A stretch of 6,956 bases of DNA from Gammaproteobacteria bacterium. Lineage in GTDB: Bacteria; Pseudomonadota; Gammaproteobacteria; BMS3Bbin11. Below are positions 1 through 5,628 of this stretch, piece by piece; the first letter of the stretch is position 1, and the number at the start of each line of letters is the position of its first letter. The notes under the pieces were generated by a model. The model worked only from the letters and a program-made list of their open reading frames with translations. It did not search any database and had not been told where the DNA came from. Where the stretch lies: contig JAUWVE010000083.1 in NCBI GenBank assembly GCA_030617565.1, forward strand, positions 1 to 6,956, in the 5' to 3' direction. A program made the position numbers and the translations under genes.

Positions 1-1
1 C

Positions 2-277
2 TACCTGAAAGGAGTGCTTGTACGCCTGCAGAAATACGATATCAATCCGGGAAAAGATAACCAGGCTAGTAGCATACTTTATCCATTCATGAACAAGTAC
101 CTGGGGGCCGCCGAACAATGGCAGGAACTGACACCCGACCAGCAGAACAAACTGGAAGCCTGTCACTGGATGCTGGAAGAGTTTCGTATTTCTCTATATG
201 CACAGGAACTTGGGACTGCCAGTCCTGCGTCAGAAAAACGGTTACAGAAGTTGTTTACAGAATATGAACGGCTTTAG
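2..277 (+). CDS. hrpA: ATP-dependent RNA helicase HrpA, C-terminal end (5' truncated)
   Basis: This is the last 91 codons of a longer gene that enters from the left edge; the frame is open from base 2 and stops with TAG at 275-277. The peptide begins YLKGVLVRLQKY and later has WMLEEFRISLYAQELGT followed by SEKRL. This matches the C-terminal DUF3418 region of HrpA, where a YLKAL-type helix and a W(M)xEExRVSxFAQxLGT block sit just before the end. HrpA is a cytoplasmic DEAH-box RNA helicase, implicated in mRNA processing in Escherichia coli and in resolving stalled ribosomes. The helicase motifs lie outside the window, so activity cannot be judged here. The GTG at 14 is an internal codon, not a start. 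The assignment is from recognised family sequence; the truncation is due to the window edge, not to gene damage. Confidence 0.85.
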   Translation, partial: YLKGVLVRLQKYDINPGKDNQASSILYPFMNKYLGAAEQWQELTPDQQNKLEACHWMLEEFRISLYAQELGTASPASEKRLQKLFTEYERL

Positions 278-290
278 GGGGGAAATCAGA

Positions 291-370
291 GTTCCAAGAT
301 CCAAGCCTAAAGATCCAAGTGTTTAGCTATTGTAGCTTAGTCTTGGAACTTGGAACTTGGAACTTGGAAC
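291..370. repeat. Heptad foldback repeat element A
   Basis: This is an 80-bp intergenic element between two convergent genes. The right arm is four perfect tandem copies of TTGGAAC (343-370). The left arm (291-319) is made of 7-nt units that nearly all begin with G: GTTCCAA, GATCCAA, GCCTAAA, GATCCAA. It pairs with the right arm as an imperfect 29-nt stem, with an A/T-rich loop around 320-341. It ends 5 nt before the stop codon of the DUF302 gene and starts 13 nt after the hrpA stop. It shares architecture with elements at 2483-2598 and 5629-5764. No T-tract follows the stem, so it is not a canonical terminator. Confidence 0.85.
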
Positions 371-375
371 TGATT

Positions 376-825
376 TTAAGGTGCCGTTGCTACACCCGAA
401 AATTTACCCAAAGCACCGGTGACCTTTTTAATGGCCTCATCACATCCCTTTACACCGTGACGTTTGGCCATGTAGACAGGATCATTATAGGCCAGCCAGG
501 TTTGCCCTGACTCATCGCTCCAGATCAACATCTTCTGAGGCAGATCGATAGCAGCAGTACGTGAACATTTCATCAGTGGTGTACCAACTTTTGGATTTCC
601 GAAAATCACCAGCGTTGTAGGTTGCAGTTCAATGCCAACACCCGCGGCGCCTTTTGCATGATCTATAACATCAAATACTGTCATGCCCTTGCCTTTCAGT
701 GCCTTGACAAGCTTGTCAGCCGTAGTCGTGACATCATTGGCACTCTTGATTTTCACCAGGCCGTTGTCTGCTGACGCGGGTAAAACAAAAGCCAGCATTA
801 CTAAACCAAATATATATTTATACAT
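376..825 (-). CDS. DUF302-family periplasmic protein
   Basis: This 149-aa protein has an N-terminal signal peptide (residues 1-19, cleavage likely after ASA) and then a DUF302 domain of the TT1751-like fold covering most of the mature chain. The recognisable core is the block GNPKVGTPLM (residues 76-85), AAIDLPQKMLIW (91-102), then WLAYNDP (110-116), which is characteristic of the family. No enzymatic role is established for DUF302; members occur as small periplasmic or cytosolic proteins, often in sulfur-metabolising bacteria. The ATG at 825 is preceded by AAAGGAG (833-839) with a 7-nt gap, which supports this start. Two cysteines (Cys87, Cys128) remain in the mature protein and could form a disulfide, which is inference. 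The gene is convergent with hrpA, and repeat element A lies between their stops. Confidence 0.85.
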   Translation of the reverse strand: MYKYIFGLVMLAFVLPASADNGLVKIKSANDVTTTADKLVKALKGKGMTVFDVIDHAKGAAGVGIELQPTTLVIFGNPKVGTPLMKCSRTAAIDLPQKMLIWSDESGQTWLAYNDPVYMAKRHGVKGCDEAIKKVTGALGKFSGVATAP

Positions 826-1080
826 CCTATTGCTCCTTTGAATAATAATTGTGTTACACCACCCGAGGCAGCTAAGACTACCACATTCTCTCTGGCCTTC
901 TCGTTATTATTCCTGATCACCATTTTACCGAATTGCCCGGGTTTACATTCACCATCAATTTTCACTGGTGAAATAGCTGCTTCACCCCGATCGCCGAAAA
1001 AAAGTTGATTTCATCTGCCTGTAGTTTACCCCCATTTACATTGATCATAAGCCAGCGGGCAATGGATTCACCGGCGGTTT
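801..1080 (-). pseudogene. Possible frameshifted gene relic upstream of the DUF302 gene
   Basis: No intact gene is visible between 826 and 1203, but two adjacent minus-strand frames look protein-like. An upstream frame, with an ATG at 1048, reads AGESIARWLMINVNGGKLQ and then DEINF up to a run of seven T (plus-strand A run 997-1003). A second frame continues with GEAAISPVKIDGECKPGQFG and stays open for about 64 codons until TAG at 801-803, just inside the DUF302 gene. One extra T in the run would join the two into a single reading frame of about 80 codons. I do not recognise the product. The upstream ATG has no clear ribosome binding site. Chance open frames remain a real alternative, since the opposite strand also has an open stretch here. 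Confidence 0.25.
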
Positions 1081-1088
1081 TTATGCAT

Positions 1089-1124
1089 AAAAAAAGCCCT
1101 TCACATCGCTAAACGTGAAGGACT
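1089..1124 (-). terminator. Rho-independent terminator of the 1204-1878 gene
   Basis: Read on the minus strand, AGTCCTTCAC (1124-1115) pairs with GTGAAGGGCT (1104-1095) through ten positions with one G-U wobble and a 10-nt loop, followed directly by a run of T (1095-1089). It lies about 80 nt after the stop codon of the Gly/Pro/Tyr-rich secreted protein gene, so it should end that transcript and insulate the DUF302 gene. Confidence 0.85.
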
Positions 1125-1175
1125 CATTTTCAGGCAGGCAGCACAACATGCCGACTACCCAGCTGGCTGATACAA

Positions 1176-1203
1176 TATATAAAGGGCAGTATATAAAGGG
1201 CAG
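1176..1203. repeat. Two tandem copies of a 14-bp unit abutting a stop codon
   Basis: The unit TATATAAAGGGCAG occurs twice with no mismatch (1176-1189 and 1190-1203) and ends exactly at the base before the TAA stop (1204-1206 on the minus strand) of the low-complexity secreted protein gene. It is therefore in the 3'-UTR, before the terminator. Its unit length is twice seven, but its bases do not match the heptad elements elsewhere in the window. Confidence 0.8.
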
Positions 1204-1878
1204 TTATCTCACATTAATCATATCAGGAAGTTCACGCGCCAGGTTGGGTGCTTCTCTTCTGAACTCACTGCCAACATCAACCGGATTCGGCATACTGATT
1301 GAAGGAGCATTCCAGCCTCCAGGCATCTCACCCATTTCACTCGGCGCGTTGATCATGTAATCCCACATATAGGAAAAACCATCTTCCGGGTCGCTTGTCA
1401 TCCACTCATCAGGATGCATGCCCCAGATACCGTTTCGGCCGCCGCCAAACATATTACCGAAAGGACTGTTATTTCCGTACGGGCCTCTGTTACCACCAAA
1501 CCAGTTGCCAAAGCCATTGTTGCCGCCGCCCCAGGGGCCGCGATTCCAGCCGCCAGGCCTTGCACCATAAGGTGGTGGATACGGAGCACCCCGGCCATAG
1601 GGAGCGCCGCCAGCATATGGCATTGGCCGACCATAAGGTACGGGTCTACCATAGGGTGCTGGCCCACCATAAGCACCCGCCCGAGGTGGATACTGCCGGG
1701 GATACGGTTGCGGGTATGCGCCACGACTAGCCGGCCCAGGAGCTGGAGGCATAGCATTTGACGCGCCATCTCGCATAGGGGGATAGAACGGTTGCTCGGC
1801 ACTGGCCTGTCCAATACTGCCAGCGACAGTCACTGCACCAGTTAGCAGGCATGTCATAAAAGTTTTCTGAAAAATCAT
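1204..1878 (-). CDS. Secreted Pro/Gly/Tyr-rich low-complexity protein, sulfur-globule-protein-like
   Basis: This is a 224-aa exported protein of unknown function. Residues 1-27 form a signal peptide ending ASA. Residues 48-106 are Pro/Tyr/Gly repeats of the type PYGRP and APYGR. Residues 108-152 are rich in Gly, Asn, Trp and Phe (WFGGN, FGNMFGGG). Residues 153-224 are not repetitive, contain acidic and Met-rich patches (PSEMGEMPGGWN), and end with a short predicted helical segment. The mature protein has no cysteine. The composition resembles sulfur globule envelope proteins and other structural secreted proteins, but I recognise no diagnostic motif. The ATG at 1878 is preferred because AAGGAG (1885-1890) precedes it by 6 nt and the signal peptide begins there; the longer frame to 1923 adds an unsupported polar extension. 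It is divergent from a second Gly/Tyr-rich secreted protein gene, which suggests related roles. Confidence 0.7.
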   Translation of the reverse strand: MIFQKTFMTCLLTGAVTVAGSIGQASAEQPFYPPMRDGASNAMPPAPGPASRGAYPQPYPRQYPPRAGAYGGPAPYGRPVPYGRPMPYAGGAPYGRGAPYPPPYGARPGGWNRGPWGGGNNGFGNWFGGNRGPYGNNSPFGNMFGGGRNGIWGMHPDEWMTSDPEDGFSYMWDYMINAPSEMGEMPGGWNAPSISMPNPVDVGSEFRREAPNLARELPDMINVR

Positions 1879-1898
1879 ACAAAGCTCCTTGGAAGAAT

Positions 1899-1919
1899 AT
1901 CCGGGAGAAAATCCGGGAG
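1899..1919. repeat. Direct repeat in the leader of the low-complexity protein gene
   Basis: ATCCGGGAG occurs twice (1899-1907 and 1911-1919) with a 12-bp period, just upstream of the ribosome binding site of the minus-strand gene starting at 1878. On the transcribed strand it reads CTCCCGGAT twice. It could be a protein-binding site or part of a structured leader, or simply a local duplication. Confidence 0.45.
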
Positions 1920-1952
1920 GCAATCAAGGGGCTAATTGAAGCACTTTTATCG

Positions 1953-1971
1953 CTGAATTGCCAGAATTCAG
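1953..1971. promoter_or_regulatory. Inverted repeat in the shared divergent control region
   Basis: CTGAATT (1953-1959) and AATTCAG (1965-1971) are perfect inverted repeats around a 5-nt centre. The site lies between the divergent secreted-protein genes and ends 2 nt before the proposed -35 of the rightward promoter, a position suited to an operator that could control one or both genes. Symmetry and position are seen; the regulator is unknown. Confidence 0.4.
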
Positions 1972-1973
1972 TA

Positions 1974-2004
1974 TTGCAACTCCCCTATGATCATCGTCTA
2001 TACT
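1974..2004 (+). promoter_or_regulatory. Candidate sigma-70 promoter for the 2044-2475 gene
   Basis: TTGCAA (1974-1979) and TATACT (1999-2004) resemble -35 and -10 boxes. The gap is 19 nt, longer than ideal, or 18 nt if the -35 is shifted one base. Transcription would begin near 2011, about 33 nt before the ATG. The -10 match is good and the -35 match moderate. Confidence 0.4.
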
Positions 2005-2043
2005 GACTATATGAGGATAAATCAGACTTAAGGAGACTTATCT

Positions 2044-2475
2044 ATGAAAATCAGAGGGGTATTGCTTTGCACAATCTTTTTCCTTTTTAGTTCCTCTGCT
2101 GCGGCAAGAGAATGCAAATCCTGCCAGGAACACCGCAATGGCGGCAGCATCACATACGGCAATAGCTATGCACCCGGTGGTGTCTACCAGTCTGGTGGCG
2201 CCTATTACCCTGGTGGTGTCTACCCCAGTTATGGCGGTTACTATGGAGGAAACCGCTACAACAGCCCCTATGGCTCCGGAACAATCACACAGACCTGTGG
2301 ATCAGGCAGCATCAGCGGTGATAACAATCTCTCTGGCAGCGGCTGCGTCACACGTTACCGCGGTCCGGCCGCTGATATTCAATATCTACCCAAGATCAAC
2401 CGTCATATCCGGCAGTCATCTCCACGCAGCTTCAGTAACCCATGGAGCAGACCGACAGCGGTACCGTTGAAGTAG
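2044..2475 (+). CDS. Secreted Gly/Tyr-rich protein with four cysteines
   Basis: This 143-aa protein of unknown function has a signal peptide (about residues 1-21, ending SSSAAA). Its mature N-terminus carries a CxxC pair (Cys24, Cys27). A Gly/Tyr repeat region follows at residues 43-76, with two copies of PGGVY and a YGGYYGG run. Two more cysteines (Cys85, Cys101) flank a Ser/Gly/Asn stretch, and the C-terminal 40 residues are basic. Four cysteines could give two disulfides in the periplasm or outside the cell, which is inference. TAAGGAG (2029-2035) sits 8 nt before the ATG and fixes the start. The gene is divergent from the Pro/Gly/Tyr-rich secreted protein gene, and both may be envelope or sulfur-globule coat components. 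Repeat element B begins 7 nt after its stop codon. Confidence 0.7.
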   Translation: MKIRGVLLCTIFFLFSSSAAARECKSCQEHRNGGSITYGNSYAPGGVYQSGGAYYPGGVYPSYGGYYGGNRYNSPYGSGTITQTCGSGSISGDNNLSGSGCVTRYRGPAADIQYLPKINRHIRQSSPRSFSNPWSRPTAVPLK

Positions 2476-2482
2476 AAATGAA

Positions 2483-2598
2483 GTCCTGGGTCTTAGGTCT
2501 TAGGTCTTAGGTCTACAGGCAGAAAGTCTAATGATCAAAATCACAATGGTTTTGACTTCCGACTTCCGACTTCCGACCTACGACCTACGACCTACGAC
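2483..2598. repeat. Heptad foldback repeat element B, overlapping the ABC exporter stop codon
   Basis: The left arm is GTCCTGG, three copies of GTCTTAG (2490-2510), then GTCTACA and degenerate units. The spacer contains TCAAAA (2535-2540) and TTTTGA (2550-2555) as a small internal stem. The right arm is three copies of TTCCGAC (2557-2577) followed by three of CTACGAC (2578-2598). The arms fold back as an imperfect stem, with the same single mismatch in each outer unit. The last two right-arm units lie inside the ABC exporter reading frame and supply its TAG stop. The element fills nearly the whole gap between two convergent genes. No transposase or target-site duplication is seen. Confidence 0.85.
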
Positions 2599-4375
2599 GT
2601 GTTTCCCCTTCTTTCTGTAAAGCCCACATGTGACTATATACCCCGCCCAGAGCCAGCAACTCGCTGTGCGTACCGCGTTCGATAATCTGTCCATCTTCCA
2701 TCACCAGAATCTGGTCTGCATGTTGTACAGTGGATAATCTATGGGCAATGATCAGGGTCGTGGTATCGGCCGAGATAGCTTCCAGCTCTGCCTGAATATT
2801 TTTTTCGGTAGCGCTGTCCAGCGCTGAAGTCGCTTCATCAAAAACGAGTATCTCAGGGGCCTTGAGTATGGTTCTTGCAATGGCTACGCGCTGCTTCTCA
2901 CCACCAGAGAGTTTCAGTCCACGTTCACCAACCATCGTCTCATAACCATCTGGCAAGGTTTCGATAAATTCATGAATATGGGCATGTTTTGCTGCCTGGA
3001 TAACCTCTTCACGCGACGCATCAGGACGCCCATAAGCAATATTGTAGTAAATGCTATCGTTAAATAGCACGGTATCCTGAGGGACCACACCAATGGAACT
3101 GCGCACGCTCTGTTGCGTGACATCGCGAATATTTTGTTTGTCGATTAAAATCGCGCCTTCAGTGACATCATAGAAGCGATAGAGCAGCCGCGAAAGTGTC
3201 GACTTACCAGCGCCACTATGGCCAACGACTGCGACGGTCTTGCCTGCCGGTATTTCAAATGTAACCCCTTTCAGCACCTGCCGACGCTCATCATAGGAAA
3301 AGCCGACATTTTCAAAAGAAACGCTGGCCTGGCCAGGCACAAGATCATTGGCATCATCTCTGTCTTCCACTTCAGCAGGTGTTTTCAGCAGATTGAACAT
3401 ACGCTCCATATCGGCAAGTGAGTGACGGATTTCCCGATATACAAAACCAAGGAAATTCAGCGGGATGAAGAGTTGCAGCAAAAAGGCATTCACCATTACC
3501 AGGTCGCCCACTGACATCCTGCCGTTCACTACCTCATCAGAGGCCATCATCATCATCACTGTTACACCACTCGCTATTACCAGCCCCTGCATAGAATTCA
3601 GCAGGCTCAGGGAAGTTGTACTACGTACTGCTGCTTTTTCCCATTGCCGCATCGAAACGTCATAGCGACGCAGCTCATAGTCTTCATTGTTAAAGTATTT
3701 GACTGTTTCATAGTTGATCAGGCTGTCAATCGCAGAGGTATTTGCCTTTGAATCCATCTGGTTCATCTTACGCCGGAACCCCATACGCCATTCTGTAATG
3801 ATCAGGGTTAAGCCTATATAAGTTGAGAGTGTGACGATGACGACCAGGCCGAATCGTGCGTCGAAGCGTTGCAGAAGAATAGCTATCACCAGGCCAATTT
3901 CAAACAGAGTAGGCAGGATATTGAACAGCATGAAGTTCATCAGGAAACGAATACCCGATACACCGCGCTCTATATCACGAGATAATCCTCCCGTTTGACG
4001 ATCTAGATGAAACCGTAGTGATAGCCTGTGTAGATGACTGAATACCTCCAGTGCGATGCTGCGCATGGTGCTCTGAATAACACGGGCAAACACAACATCT
4101 CGCAGCTCACCAAACAATACAGTGAAAAACCTGAGAATTCCGTAAGCCAGCAGCAGAAAGGCAGGCACAGTCAATATCGCCTGCGTAGGGTCGAGACTAT
4201 CCACTATTTCTTTCAGGATTAGCGGCACACCCACATTGGCGACTTTCGCACTGATCAGCAGTAGCAACGCAAGCAGTGCACGCCACTTATAGCGCCAAAC
4301 ATACGGAATGAGTAAGGTAAAAGTTTGCCGATACTGGGTATTTTCGGGCAGTGCTTCGGTACGACGACGGTGCAA
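2585..4375 (-). CDS. Atm1-type ABC exporter (fused membrane and ATPase domains)
   Basis: This 596-aa half-transporter should act as an inner-membrane homodimer. The Atm1/ABCB7/HMT1 clade exports glutathione-linked or metal-related substrates. Residues 20-320 form the six-helix exporter domain, with family blocks TGGLSRDIERG (128-138), YFNNEDYELRRYD (227-239) and NSMQG (260-264). The Asn and Gln of the last block match the NxxQG glutathione-contact motif known for Atm1. The ATPase domain has Walker A GHSGAGKST (385-393), Q-loop Gln433, signature LSGGE (489-493), Walker B ILVFDE (509-514) and switch His545, all intact. The start appears to be TTG at 4375: an in-frame stop lies a few codons upstream, the next ATG is far inside the membrane domain, and only a weak GGA lies 11 nt upstream. 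The last residues, RRRS, and the stop come from repeat element B. The substrate is not proven by sequence. Confidence 0.88.
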   Translation of the reverse strand: MHRRRTEALPENTQYRQTFTLLIPYVWRYKWRALLALLLLISAKVANVGVPLILKEIVDSLDPTQAILTVPAFLLLAYGILRFFTVLFGELRDVVFARVIQSTMRSIALEVFSHLHRLSLRFHLDRQTGGLSRDIERGVSGIRFLMNFMLFNILPTLFEIGLVIAILLQRFDARFGLVVIVTLSTYIGLTLIITEWRMGFRRKMNQMDSKANTSAIDSLINYETVKYFNNEDYELRRYDVSMRQWEKAAVRSTTSLSLLNSMQGLVIASGVTVMMMMASDEVVNGRMSVGDLVMVNAFLLQLFIPLNFLGFVYREIRHSLADMERMFNLLKTPAEVEDRDDANDLVPGQASVSFENVGFSYDERRQVLKGVTFEIPAGKTVAVVGHSGAGKSTLSRLLYRFYDVTEGAILIDKQNIRDVTQQSVRSSIGVVPQDTVLFNDSIYYNIAYGRPDASREEVIQAAKHAHIHEFIETLPDGYETMVGERGLKLSGGEKQRVAIARTILKAPEILVFDEATSALDSATEKNIQAELEAISADTTTLIIAHRLSTVQHADQILVMEDGQIIERGTHSELLALGGVYSHMWALQKEGETRRRS

Positions 4376-4412
4376 AGCGATAAGTATCCGTTAGTTTAAG
4401 GTCTTTGCTGGC

Positions 4413-4433
4413 ATTCTACATCATGAGGATGAT
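4413..4433 (-). promoter_or_regulatory. Weak promoter/operator candidate before the ABC exporter
   Basis: On the minus strand TAGAAT (4418-4413) is a plausible -10 box about 40 nt before the exporter start. Immediately upstream is a small inverted repeat, ATCAT (4420-4424) and ATGAT (4429-4433), with a 4-nt centre. No good -35 is visible. The terminator at 4468-4494 separates the gene from the upstream binding-protein gene, so a promoter is expected in this interval. Confidence 0.25.
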
Positions 4434-4467
4434 TTGTACTCTGAAGCCACTACAAAAAACTGCGGGC

Positions 4468-4494
4468 AAAAAAAAGGCGCACCGAAGTGCGCCT
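4468..4494 (-). terminator. Rho-independent terminator of the binding-protein gene
   Basis: On the minus strand GGCGCAC, a TTCG loop, and GTGCGCC (4493-4476) form a perfect 7-bp GC-rich stem with a stable tetraloop, extended by one A-T pair and followed by eight T (4475-4468). It lies about 50 nt after the binding-protein stop codon and should end that transcript before the ABC exporter gene. Confidence 0.93.
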
Positions 4495-4545
4495 GAAACT
4501 CCCAAGAAAATTTTTCAAAAACCTGATAACCAATAAACAGTCAGA

Positions 4546-5520
4546 TCAATTATTTGATGCCAATATTGCCTTAACGGTTAATTCTTCTTTTGATGCCCTG
4601 CTAAATCCATAGCTGGCATAAATATCCTGTGCTTCATCACTGGCCAAGTAGTCCAGATAGCTCCTTGCATTTTCCTGATTCCTTCCTTGGTTAAGCACAC
4701 CGATAGCATAGCCAACTTTATGCGCCATGTTGTACGGTGCCGGGATCGCTACACCTTCAACATTACGGCCTTTTTTTACGCCTTCAACAACCTCAGTCGT
4801 CCAGACAATACCAACATCAGCTTTACCATTTTCGATGCGATAAGGTGTTTCACGATGGTGGCGTGAAGTGAACCAGGTCTTATCCGGGATAGCCCAGCAA
4901 CTTTTGCATTTCGCCTCGGCTGTTACCTTTTTATAAAGCCCCAGATCCTTGAGCATTTGTGAACCATAAAACTTGAAAATACCCTCTGTTAATGGATTAG
5001 GATGCGACTGCACCAGATCATCTCTTGCCAGATCCTTTGGCCCTGAAATCTTTTTCGGGTTTCCCTTTGCCACCATTAATTCAAGCTTGTTATGGGTATA
5101 GATGATATGGTCATTCATCTTGCCCTTGCCTTTCAGTTTTCTCAGATGACCCAGATTAACGCTGGCAAACAAATCCGGCGTCATGGATGTCTTGCGGCCT
5201 TCTATCATCCCCTGCTTGAGTATTTGTCCTTTAAGAATCTGTCCCGGCGGTATGGTTTCTACATAAACACTTTTAATATCTGGGTTTTTCTGCTGAAAAT
5301 CCTGTATCAGCTCTTCCATCACCATGAACTGATTACCCGCCAGGTACATCACCAGGTCTGCCGAATAGGAATCCTCTACCTGGCCATACTTGACCTCACC
5401 GCCAGTCATGAATGTGCGATAGTCGTGACCCTTGCCATCCTTGCCAGCAATCGCCGATGAACTCATTGCTGTGACAGCAAGAGTTAAGGCACATACAAAT
5501 AGTGTTTTAAATGTTGTCAT
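4546..5520 (-). CDS. ModA-like periplasmic substrate-binding protein, without transporter partners in view
   Basis: This 324-aa protein has a signal peptide (residues 1-25, ending AIA) and a type 2 periplasmic-binding fold. The layout resembles ModA/WtpA-like proteins: SADLVMYLAGNQF at residues 53-65, PDLFASVN (115-122), a GPKDLARDDLV block (160-170), ADVGIVWTTE (234-243), AIPAPYN (258-264) and the closing YLDYLASDEAQDIYASYGF (288-306). Molybdate or another oxyanion is a family-based guess; the ligand cannot be read from sequence. A CKSCW motif (Cys205-Trp209) and RHHRE (220-224) sit between the conserved blocks and look unusual for ModA, possibly a metal or disulfide site. No permease or ATPase subunit is adjacent. 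The gene has its own terminator, and a palindrome lies in its leader. A two-component operon lies upstream in the same direction, so a sensing or regulated role is possible. Confidence 0.7.
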   Translation of the reverse strand: MTTFKTLFVCALTLAVTAMSSSAIAGKDGKGHDYRTFMTGGEVKYGQVEDSYSADLVMYLAGNQFMVMEELIQDFQQKNPDIKSVYVETIPPGQILKGQILKQGMIEGRKTSMTPDLFASVNLGHLRKLKGKGKMNDHIIYTHNKLELMVAKGNPKKISGPKDLARDDLVQSHPNPLTEGIFKFYGSQMLKDLGLYKKVTAEAKCKSCWAIPDKTWFTSRHHRETPYRIENGKADVGIVWTTEVVEGVKKGRNVEGVAIPAPYNMAHKVGYAIGVLNQGRNQENARSYLDYLASDEAQDIYASYGFSRASKEELTVKAILASNN

Positions 5521-5595
5521 TAATCATTCCGTATGGTGTGGAGTATTAAAGACGACTAGCGACTGGAAAACTATTGGGTAGATTCGGGATAGAGG

Positions 5596-5611
5596 TCAGG
5601 GTATACCCTGA
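5596..5611. promoter_or_regulatory. Perfect 16-bp palindrome upstream of the binding-protein gene
   Basis: TCAGGGTATACCCTGA is exactly equal to its reverse complement. It lies 75 bp before the start codon of the binding protein at 5520 and 18 bp from repeat element C. Perfect symmetry with no loop favours a dimeric DNA-binding protein over an RNA hairpin. The neighbouring LuxR-type response regulator is a candidate binder, by proximity only. Confidence 0.5.
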
Positions 5612-5628
5612 ATTGGAGGCAGTTGAAA

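Noticed and set aside
291..370. Bidirectional rho-independent terminator between hrpA and the DUF302 gene
   Set aside because: The fold is long and imperfect with an A/T-rich loop, and no T-tract follows on either strand. It may still affect 3' ends, but not as a canonical terminator.
319..510. Small plus-strand open frame across repeat element A and the DUF302 3' end
   Set aside because: It is composed of translated heptamer repeat plus antisense of a well-supported gene, and it has no ribosome binding site.
1395..1814. Several long open frames on both strands inside the Pro/Gly/Tyr-rich gene
   Set aside because: They are by-products of the repetitive GC-rich codons. They have no ribosome binding sites and odd compositions, whereas the 1204-1878 minus frame has a signal peptide and a clear binding site.
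1879..1923. Longer start of the low-complexity secreted protein at 1923
   Set aside because: It would place a polar 15-residue extension before a good signal peptide, and the strong AAGGAG lies just before 1878.
2483..2598. Insertion sequence or MITE
   Set aside because: There is no transposase and no target-site duplication, and the inverted arms are tandem heptamers rather than unique terminal repeats. Mobility cannot be excluded but is not supported.
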